From assembly GCA_041655735.1 (NCBI GenBank), contig JBBAEV010000003.1:1-51856 (forward strand): DNA of 51,856 nucleotides, read 5' to 3'. The first letter of the stretch is position 1. Each line of letters begins with the position of its first letter. The notes under the pieces were generated by a model. It searched no databases. It saw only the letters and a list, made by a program, of their open reading frames with translations, and had not been told where the DNA came from. Below are positions 42,295 to 49,289 of the stretch, piece by piece. Both the position numbers and the translations under genes were made by a program. The stretch comes from JBBAEV01 sp041655735 (GTDB lineage: Bacteria; Bacillota_I; Bacilli_A; RF39; UBA660).

Positions 42295-43078
42295 ATTTGT
42301 TTATAAATATTTTATATAATTTAGATACAAGATAATGAGATATTGGGACAGTATATCTAAATTTAGGGTTATCACTTTCTACTGCTGATACTATTTTATT
42401 CACAATAGTATCTAATTCTTTCTTTTCAATTTTTTTAAAGAATTTGTCTTCTTCCTCATATAATTCTTTCTTAATATTATAAAAGTAAGAATTATTATCA
42501 AACCATTTATTCTTTGATTTAATCATATCTTGATTAAACCCAGTGTGAAAAGCTCCTGCTTCTATTAATATTACTTTTACATTACTATTAATATATTGTA
42601 GTTCCCTTCTTAAAGTAATAAGTAATGTTTCAATTGATGCTTTAGTTGCACTATAAACACCCATCCATGTTTTAGGCATAGTTCCTACAGTACTACCAAT
42701 ACTAATTATTTTACCTTTATCTTTTTTTATCATATCAGAAAGTACTAATTGAATTAATTCAAAGGTTGAAAAAACATTAGTATTAAAAGTATCTCTTACT
42801 AAATCTATAGGAATTTCTGAAATAGAGCCACTTTCTCCTATCGCTGCGTTATTTATTAATACATCTATTTCTAGATTTTTTATTTTATTACGATCTTCTT
42901 TTTTAGTAATATCTAATTTAAATGCTATTAAATTTTCTTTATTTCTAAATTTTCTATTTAAAGATAAAGCATCCTCTTTATAATGAGTAGTAACATATAC
43001 CAAATGATTTCTTTTAGCAAGTTCTATTGCGGTATGATGGCCTATTCCTCTTTTAGCGCCTGTTATTAAGATATTCAT
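42293..43078 (-). CDS. Short-chain dehydrogenase/reductase
   Basis: 261 aa, classical SDR. NAD(P) motif ITGAKRGIGHHTA (TGxxxGIG), INNAAIGES (NNAG-like with Ala), active site Ser in SIGST and YSATKAS (YxxxK). The C-terminal part, after about residue 190, is Lys/Glu-rich. Substrate unknown. It follows dpaB by 48 bp in the same direction, so it may be cotranscribed with the dipicolinate genes, but this link is only positional. Confidence 0.88.
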   Translation of the reverse strand: MNILITGAKRGIGHHTAIELAKRNHLVYVTTHYKEDALSLNRKFRNKENLIAFKLDITKKEDRNKIKNLEIDVLINNAAIGESGSISEIPIDLVRDTFNTNVFSTFELIQLVLSDMIKKDKGKIISIGSTVGTMPKTWMGVYSATKASIETLLITLRRELQYINSNVKVILIEAGAFHTGFNQDMIKSKNKWFDNNSYFYNIKKELYEEEDKFFKKIEKKELDTIVNKIVSAVESDNPKFRYTVPISHYLVSKLYKIFINK

Positions 43079-43126
43079 ATTATCACCATTTATAGTATTA
43101 ACTATAAATTAAAAAAAATGACTATG

Positions 43127-43708
43127 TCATTCTTTTATATATCCTTTTAATACTGGTTGGAGTTGATTATTTAATAACGCTTTATTAATAGTAGGAATTA
43201 ATAAATCATAATGAGCAATTAGAGAATTATTTTTATTGTCAGGATCATCTTGACCAAAAGGAACAAAATAAATATTTTTTCTATTATATAGTTTCATAAT
43301 ATTTTCCCCATTAGCACTTAATCCATCATTAGTAGATACCGCAATAACAACTGGTTTATTATTTCGAAGAGTTGCCTTTGCTGTCATACATACAACATTA
43401 TCAGTTATACCAGATGCAAATTTACCGATAAAGTTACCAGTAGCAGGAGCTACTACTAATAAATCTAATGGTTCTTGAGATCCAAATTTTTCGGCTTCTA
43501 TAATAGTAGTGATTGGATTATATCCAGTAATAGCTTTTAGTTTTAATTTAATATCTTTTCCCTCTCCAAATCTTGTATCCCAAGTAACTATTTTGGAGGA
43601 TGTTATGGGAATAACATCATGCCCCAATTCTTTTAATAATTCCATTTGAATTAATATATCTTTAATAGTACAAAATGACCCCGTTAAAGCGAATCCTATT
43701 TTAGCCAT
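43127..43708 (-). CDS. dpaB: Dipicolinate synthase subunit B
   Basis: 193 aa, the family's usual length. Flavoprotein-like fold: IGFALTGSFCTIKDILIQME at the start, LLVVAPATGNFIGKFASGI and AVSTNDGLSANGENIMKL. With DpaA it oxidises the tetrahydrodipicolinate precursor to dipicolinic acid, which the forespore accumulates with calcium for heat resistance. Starts 3 bp after dpaA. An AGGGAGGTGAATT ribosome site lies inside the dpaA end. Normally active in the mother cell late in sporulation. Confidence 0.93.
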   Translation of the reverse strand: MAKIGFALTGSFCTIKDILIQMELLKELGHDVIPITSSKIVTWDTRFGEGKDIKLKLKAITGYNPITTIIEAEKFGSQEPLDLLVVAPATGNFIGKFASGITDNVVCMTAKATLRNNKPVVIAVSTNDGLSANGENIMKLYNRKNIYFVPFGQDDPDNKNNSLIAHYDLLIPTINKALLNNQLQPVLKGYIKE

Positions 43709-43711
43709 AAT

Positions 43712-44569
43712 TCACCTCCCTATGTATTCATTTATCTTTTTACTTAAGATTCTACCTGCCGTAATAGGAGCTGTATATCCTGGAATACCAAGTAAATGTT
43801 TATTCTTTAAACCAAGTTCATTAGCACTATCTAAATCAATGCCCCCTGGTAAAGATGCAACGTCTAATAAATATGTGTCTTTATTAACTAATTTTAATTC
43901 ATCTTTTGAAAGTACTAAAGAAGGTGCTGTATTGACAATAATATTACTGTGTTCTAAGTAATGTTTAATGTCTTTTGAATAAAAGGATTTTATTCCTAAT
44001 TTACTCAATGCAAAATAGTCTTCTTTTTCTTTGACTGCTACTTTTACTTTAGCCCCCATATTATGAAGAAGTTCTACTAGTCTTTTCCCAACATTACCAT
44101 AACCAATAACCATAATATTAGAGCCATATATAGTAACATCACTACAATCTATTAAATCTTTCACAATACCTTCACAAGTCACAATAGCATTAGGTATAAC
44201 AACATCTTTTTCGTTCATTAAAGGAATAATATTTCTTTTTGATATATCCTCTATTGTTTTTAAAAAAGGAGTTTTAACACCCGTAAATATTAATACATCT
44301 TCTTTTGTATCTTTTAAAATATTAGGATCTATTTTTATATCATTATTATGATAATATGCTTTAATCATGAAATTTTTATTAACACCACCTACAGGGAAAA
44401 TAATTACATCATATTTACTAATATTGAGATTGTTTAATGTTACTTTTTTTAATTTATTATCAGTATCTAAATTTTCAAATCCTAATAAATTAATATTATG
44501 TCCTTTTTCATATAAATCTCTAATCATTTGTTTTTGTCTTTTATCTCCACCTAAAAAAAGAATCTTCAT
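43712..44569 (-). CDS. dpaA: Dipicolinate synthase subunit A
   Basis: 285 aa. N-terminal FLGGDKRQKQMIRDLYEKG, central NAD(P)-binding MVIGYGNVGKRLVELL and DVASLPGGIDLDSANELG near the C-terminus, the DpaA/SpoVFA pattern. Partner of DpaB in making the spore component dipicolinate. In Bacillus the pair is followed by asd-dapG-dapA; here it is followed by an SDR and a tRNA. Divergent from asnB with 99 bp between, which probably carries the mother-cell promoter; I could not define it. Confidence 0.93.
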   Translation of the reverse strand: MKILFLGGDKRQKQMIRDLYEKGHNINLLGFENLDTDNKLKKVTLNNLNISKYDVIIFPVGGVNKNFMIKAYYHNNDIKIDPNILKDTKEDVLIFTGVKTPFLKTIEDISKRNIIPLMNEKDVVIPNAIVTCEGIVKDLIDCSDVTIYGSNIMVIGYGNVGKRLVELLHNMGAKVKVAVKEKEDYFALSKLGIKSFYSKDIKHYLEHSNIIVNTAPSLVLSKDELKLVNKDTYLLDVASLPGGIDLDSANELGLKNKHLLGIPGYTAPITAGRILSKKINEYIGR

Positions 44570-44668
44570 TTTATCACCTATTTCGTTTATATTTTATGAT
44601 TTTAATTTATTTTGGTGATACTGTCATTTTTTTATTTAATGCGTAAAATAAAATGATGGAGGTTTATT

Positions 44669-46483
44669 ATGTGTGGTATTGTAGGTATGCTTAATAATAA
44701 AGAAAATATAATGAATAAAAGAACTTTATTAAAACATATGGTTAAAACATTAAGCTATCGTGGCCCTGATGAAACAGGTTATTATTTTAAAGAAAATATA
44801 TTATTAGGACATAAAAGATTAGTGGTTGTGGACAAAGAACATGGTAAGCAACCAATGATTTATAAAAATTACATTATGGTATATAATGGAGAACTTTATA
44901 ATACCGAAGAACTTAGAAATATATTAAAAGAACATGGTTATATATTTGATGGTTATGGTGATACAGAAGTATTATTAAAAGCATATGATTTATTTAAAGA
45001 AGACATAGTAAAACATTTAAATGGGATATATGCTTTTGCGATATATGATGGTAATAAATTATTTATGGCTAGAGATCATTTAGGAGTTAAACCACTTTTT
45101 TATTCAAAAAAGAATAATTATTTTTTATTTGCATCTGAATTGAAAGCAGTTCTCAGAAGCAATATAATAAAACCTATTATTAATAAAACTTCTCTCCAAG
45201 AATTACTAGGATTAGGTCCATCAAAAAGCCCTGGTAATGGTATTTTTAAAGATATATATGAGTTAAGACCAGGGCACTATTTAATATATAAAAATAACAA
45301 GATAAAGATAAAAAGATATTTTAATATTAAAGAAGAAGAGTTTAATGATAGTTTTGAAGAATGTAAAGAAAAAGTAAAAGGACTAGTTACTGATAGTATT
45401 AAAAGACAAATGGTATCTGATGTAGGAATTACGTGTTTTTTAAGTGGAGGACTAGATTCTAGTATTATTAGTAGTATTTGTAGTGTTAATCTACAAAAAG
45501 AAAACAAAAGATTAGTTACTTACTCTATTGATTATGAAGGAAATAATGATTATTTTATAAAGAATGATTATCAAGTTGATAGTGACACTAAATATATCAA
45601 CTTAGTAAGTGATAAATATAATACTATTCATGTAAGAAAAGTAATTACTCAAGAAGATCTGGCAAAATATCTAATAGAAAGTGTAAAAGCAAAAGATCTA
45701 CCTGGTATGGCCGATATTGATTCTAGTTTATTATGGGCTTGTGAAGAAATAGAAAAAAATCATACAGTTGCGCTTAGTGGTGAATGCGCAGATGAAATAT
45801 TTGGAGGATATCCTTGGTTTTATAAAGAAGAGTTATTAAAATTAAAATATTTCCCTTGGATTAGAAACTTAAAAGAAAGGGAAAGCTTATTAAATAAGAA
45901 AATAAGACGAAAACTAAAGTTGAGAAAGTATGTTAGAAAGTGTTATAAAAAAACAATTAAAGAAATGCCTAAATGTAAAGTAGAAAAGAACAAAAAGAAA
46001 TTATTTTATTTGAATATGATTTGGTTTATGACTACTCTACTAGACCGAAAAGATAGAATGAGTATGCGAAGAAGTCTAGAAGTAAGGGTACCTTTTGCGG
46101 ATTATAAATTAGTAAAATATCTATGGAATGTACCATGGGAATACAAGTTCTATAACAATATGGAAAAAGGATTATTAAGAGAAGCGTTTAAAGACATTTT
46201 ACCTAAAGAAGTATTACATCGCAAAAAAAATCCCTACCCTAAAACACATAATCCTAAATATAGCTTAATAGTAAGTGATTTACTTAGAATAAGATTACAA
46301 AATAAGAATTCTATTTTATATAAAATATTTGATATTAATGAATTAAATAAATTAATTGAGAGTAAAGGTAATAGTATTACTACTCCTTGGTTTGGACAAT
46401 TAATGACAGGTCCACAATTAATTGCCTATTTATATCAATTTGACATATGGGCAGAGGAATATGATATAATACTAAAGGTATAG
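44669..46483 (+). CDS. asnB: Asparagine synthetase (glutamine-hydrolysing)
   Basis: 604 aa, complete. N-terminal glutaminase domain with catalytic Cys2 (MCGIVGML), SYRGPDETGY and YNGELYNTEEL; C-terminal synthetase with the PPi-loop SGGLDSS and SGECADEIFGGYPW. Makes Asn from Asp, ATP and Gln. GATGGAGG precedes the start. No T-box can fit in the 99-bp upstream gap. Divergent from dpaA; in Bacillus one paralogue (AsnO) is sporulation-specific, and that role here is only a suggestion from context. Confidence 0.95.
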   Translation: MCGIVGMLNNKENIMNKRTLLKHMVKTLSYRGPDETGYYFKENILLGHKRLVVVDKEHGKQPMIYKNYIMVYNGELYNTEELRNILKEHGYIFDGYGDTEVLLKAYDLFKEDIVKHLNGIYAFAIYDGNKLFMARDHLGVKPLFYSKKNNYFLFASELKAVLRSNIIKPIINKTSLQELLGLGPSKSPGNGIFKDIYELRPGHYLIYKNNKIKIKRYFNIKEEEFNDSFEECKEKVKGLVTDSIKRQMVSDVGITCFLSGGLDSSIISSICSVNLQKENKRLVTYSIDYEGNNDYFIKNDYQVDSDTKYINLVSDKYNTIHVRKVITQEDLAKYLIESVKAKDLPGMADIDSSLLWACEEIEKNHTVALSGECADEIFGGYPWFYKEELLKLKYFPWIRNLKERESLLNKKIRRKLKLRKYVRKCYKKTIKEMPKCKVEKNKKKLFYLNMIWFMTTLLDRKDRMSMRRSLEVRVPFADYKLVKYLWNVPWEYKFYNNMEKGLLREAFKDILPKEVLHRKKNPYPKTHNPKYSLIVSDLLRIRLQNKNSILYKIFDINELNKLIESKGNSITTPWFGQLMTGPQLIAYLYQFDIWAEEYDIILKV

Positions 46484-46493
46484 GAGGAATGTT

Positions 46494-46688
46494 ATGATAA
46501 AAGCAATAGAACCCGGATGTAAAAGCAACTTTTATTTTAATAGTAATAAAGATAATAGACAAGAATATTATAGTACTAAAAAACAAGGGGATATTTTTCA
46601 GGAAACTAAAAAAAGGAATAATGATGAAAAAGCAAAAGTAAAAAAAAGGGAAGAAGGAAATATCGGGCATATTGATATTAGAATATAA
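46494..46688 (+). CDS. Hypothetical 64-aa charged protein
   Basis: Lys/Asn/Glu/Gln-rich and probably disordered (EYYSTKKQGDIFQETKKRNN, KVKKREEGN). No Cys beyond one near residue 9, no signal. A strong TAGGAGG site lies 5 nt before the ATG, it follows asnB by 10 bp and ends at a terminator, so it is probably a real cotranscribed gene. A role cannot be proposed from sequence; low-complexity composition also fits a spore small acid-soluble-type protein, but no family motif supports that. Confidence 0.6.
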   Translation: MIKAIEPGCKSNFYFNSNKDNRQEYYSTKKQGDIFQETKKRNNDEKAKVKKREEGNIGHIDIRI

Positions 46689-46712
46689 AAACACACATTA
46701 GTGTGTTTTATT
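46687..46712. terminator. Bidirectional terminator
   Basis: AAAACACAC/GTGTGTTTT with loop ATTA at the meeting point of two convergent units. Confidence 0.85.
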
Positions 46713-48033
46713 CTTTTCTTAATACATATTTTATATCGGTATGATTGCTTATATTTTTATCTATTGAAACTAAATCTTCTCTAGATAATTCTTTAATATC
46801 TTTTTTATTCATAGCTTGTAGAGCTAATTTCATTTCTTCATGACAAGATGTGAAAAAATTATATAAAGAGTTAGTAGATAAATTTATATCTAAATCATCT
46901 TTTAATTCACCATTACCTAAAGCTAATTGTGTTGGTGGTAAATACGGCAAGGGTTTAACTGCTTGATTGTGAACTGCTACAAATACTAAAATGGAACCTA
47001 TATAAACTGCTTTAGCACCGATTGCGATAGCTTTTAAGAAGTGTCCTGGAGTAGAAAGGCCACCAGTTATAATAAGATCATAGTTATCATATAGATTGTT
47101 CTTTTGTAAATAATCTACTGCCCTAATTAAAGCATATAAAGTAGGAAGTCCTAAATTATCCTCTAAAGTAGGTGGTGCAGTAGCAGTTCCCCCTTCACTG
47201 CCATCTATTACGATATAATCACAATTAGTTGAAGTTATTACTTCTAATTCTTTTTCAATATAATCTGATGCCGCTATTTTTATACCTATTGGTACATCAT
47301 AGTTTTCTTTTAGCTCTGATATTAATCTTTTCAAATCTTTTTTAGAATTAATTCCTTCTAATCTAGCAGTAAATTTCTTATCTTCTCCTTCTTTTAAATG
47401 CCAATCTTTTCTAAGTTTTTCATCAATGTCTTTTGAATATTTAGTTGATTCTGCCGCTCCCCCCCAAGCTCCTTGACCAAAACGAACTTCTATAGCATCT
47501 AATTGTTCTAAATCTTTATCTTTCATTAAATTAGCTCTACTTATCTGTCCTATTACATATTTACTGCTTTTTCTAACTTCTTTAGCAATAACAGATTCTC
47601 CAGTATTAGTTACAGTTCCTATTAACTTAGAAGCTTTTGCGAGTGCTATTTTCATCTTTAAAGAAAGGCTTCCTCCATATGACATACCAGTTATCATAAT
47701 AGGAGTACTTAGTTTTAATGGTTTTTTACATTTTTTCCCTATAACTACTGATATATTTATATCATTTTTATTAGGGGTTGGCATTTCAAATAATTGTTTA
47801 GGATTAAGTAACAATTTATCCCATGGAGAAAGGTTAAGATTACTACCATATGGTATACTTAATACTTTACCTGATTCAGCTCTAAGTTCAGCATCAATAA
47901 TATTTTTCATTCCAATTTTTTGAATAGATGTTATTCCTATATAAGGGTTCTTACTATATTCTTTAGTAAACATTTCAATAATATAATCATCAATTATAGG
48001 ATTCATCATTTTTAATAATATTTTTTTCATCAT
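46708..48033 (-). CDS. FMN-binding glutamate synthase family protein (GltB alpha-domain, YerD-like)
   Basis: 441 aa: only the FMN-binding barrel of glutamate synthase, lacking the glutaminase and C-terminal beta-helix domains. TPIMITGMSYGGSLSLKMK, RFGQGAWGGAAEST, IVIDGSEGGTATAPP and ITGGLSTPGHFLKA are the domain hallmarks. Such stand-alone proteins (Bacillus YerD) have no settled reaction. The 3Fe-4S Cys cluster of true GltB is not obvious. The opening MMKKILL has no clear ribosome site, so the exact start is uncertain by one codon. Lies downstream of rubrerythrin. Confidence 0.88.
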   Translation of the reverse strand: MMKKILLKMMNPIIDDYIIEMFTKEYSKNPYIGITSIQKIGMKNIIDAELRAESGKVLSIPYGSNLNLSPWDKLLLNPKQLFEMPTPNKNDINISVVIGKKCKKPLKLSTPIMITGMSYGGSLSLKMKIALAKASKLIGTVTNTGESVIAKEVRKSSKYVIGQISRANLMKDKDLEQLDAIEVRFGQGAWGGAAESTKYSKDIDEKLRKDWHLKEGEDKKFTARLEGINSKKDLKRLISELKENYDVPIGIKIAASDYIEKELEVITSTNCDYIVIDGSEGGTATAPPTLEDNLGLPTLYALIRAVDYLQKNNLYDNYDLIITGGLSTPGHFLKAIAIGAKAVYIGSILVFVAVHNQAVKPLPYLPPTQLALGNGELKDDLDINLSTNSLYNFFTSCHEEMKLALQAMNKKDIKELSREDLVSIDKNISNHTDIKYVLRKE

Positions 48034-48069
48034 ATAAATAGTTTAAGATGAACAATTAATTTTATACAT

Positions 48070-48093
48070 AAAAAAAGTCCAATTGGACTTTTT
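48070..48093 (-). terminator. Terminator after rubrerythrin
   Basis: AAAAAGTCC/GGACTTTTT around AATT, touching the rubrerythrin stop. Confidence 0.8.
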
Positions 48094-48661
48094 AATAGTT
48101 TGTACTTTTTAATTGAAAATAAGCTTTTGGATGAGAACATACCGGACATATTTCGGGAGCTTCTTTTCCCCTTACAATATTACCACATTCAAGACATTGC
48201 CACTCTACTTCTTCATCTTTTTTAAATACTTTATCATTATTTATATTATCATATAATTTTTGATATCTGTCCTCATGTTCTTTTTCTATTAAGGCAATAC
48301 CTTCAAAAAGCTTAGCAATATCTTTAAATCCTTCTTCTTTAGCGACTTTTGCAAAGTCAGGATAAAGAACAGCGAACTCTTCATGTTCTCCTTCAATACA
48401 AGATTGTAGATTCTCTAAAGTAGTTCCAATTTTACCAGCAGGATAAGTAGCAGTTATTTCTACGGTATCTCCTTCTAATTTTTTAAAGAATAATGAAGCA
48501 TGTTCATATTCATTAACAGCTGTTTCTAAGAAAATATTAGCTATTTGTTCATATCCCTCTTTACGTGCTATTTTACTAAACATAGTATATCTATTTCTTG
48601 CTTGTGATTCACCCGCAAAAGCTTTAAGTAAGTTTTTTTCTGTTTCAGTTCCTTTTAACAT
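48092..48661 (-). CDS. rbr: Rubrerythrin
   Basis: 189 aa. Ferritin-like diiron domain with four helices carrying FAGESQARNRY, VNEYEHASLFF, IEGEHEEF and IEKEHEDRYQ (the E/H ligands), and a C-terminal rubredoxin-like knot CLECG...CPVC. Reduces hydrogen peroxide in anaerobes, taking electrons from rubredoxin. It indicates an oxygen-sensitive, fermentative host. AAAGGAGTGATAAT precedes the start. It follows the TetR gene by about 35 bp. Confidence 0.95.
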   Translation of the reverse strand: MLKGTETEKNLLKAFAGESQARNRYTMFSKIARKEGYEQIANIFLETAVNEYEHASLFFKKLEGDTVEITATYPAGKIGTTLENLQSCIEGEHEEFAVLYPDFAKVAKEEGFKDIAKLFEGIALIEKEHEDRYQKLYDNINNDKVFKKDEEVEWQCLECGNIVRGKEAPEICPVCSHPKAYFQLKSTNY

Positions 48662-48695
48662 ATTATCACTCCTTTATATTACCATTTTATCACAT

Positions 48696-49289
48696 TTATA
48701 TTAATATTTTAAGTATTAAATTATATAAATTATTGATAAATTCATCTTTTTCTTTTAAATCAAGATAATTATGAGTATATTCAGCAATACTAGTAATAAT
48801 TATATTTTTAATAGCCTCTTTATTAAAGTTATTAATATTAGAATTAATTAATTTTTCTTTAATCCCTTTATTAATAAAGTAATCAATAATGTGTTCATAC
48901 TTTTCTTTAGCCCTTTTTAAATCTCTTATTACTTTATCTCTTAATTTTTTATCAAAAGTAAAATCTAATTGATTATTATTAAATAATTGATAGATAAATT
49001 CATCTTTAGTAAGAAAAGTTAATACATCACCAATATATTTTTTTAATGCTTTTTCAAAAGATAATAATTCATAAGAATTTAAATCAATAACATTTTCCAT
49101 TTTATCCTTAATAAAATATCTTAATGATTCCCCTATTACTTCATCTTTTGAAATAAAGTATTCATAAATAGTACCTTTGCCAATTCCCGCCTTATCAGCA
49201 ATACTACTTACTGTTATACCAGAATGTAATCCTTCTTTTTTTACAATATCTATTACTGCTTGAAAGATTAATTCTCTTTTATTTAACAT
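48696..49289 (-). CDS. TetR-family transcriptional regulator
   Basis: 197 aa. N-terminal helix-turn-helix: ITVSSIADKAGIGKGTIYEYF (about 25-45), the standard TetR signature. The C-terminal ligand domain is Lys/Asn-rich and helical. It overlaps the RND pump gene by 11 bp and is downstream of it, so it is almost certainly the pump's autoregulator; the inducer is unknown. No operator can be located since the promoter lies beyond the window edge. Confidence 0.9.
   Translation of the reverse strand: MLNKRELIFQAVIDIVKKEGLHSGITVSSIADKAGIGKGTIYEYFISKDEVIGESLRYFIKDKMENVIDLNSYELLSFEKALKKYIGDVLTFLTKDEFIYQLFNNNQLDFTFDKKLRDKVIRDLKRAKEKYEHIIDYFINKGIKEKLINSNINNFNKEAIKNIIITSIAEYTHNYLDLKEKDEFINNLYNLILKILI

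Noticed and set aside
44570..44668. T-box or riboswitch upstream of asnB (and metG)
   Set aside because: The gaps (99 bp and 38 bp) are too short for a T-box leader, and no T-box or known riboswitch consensus is visible.
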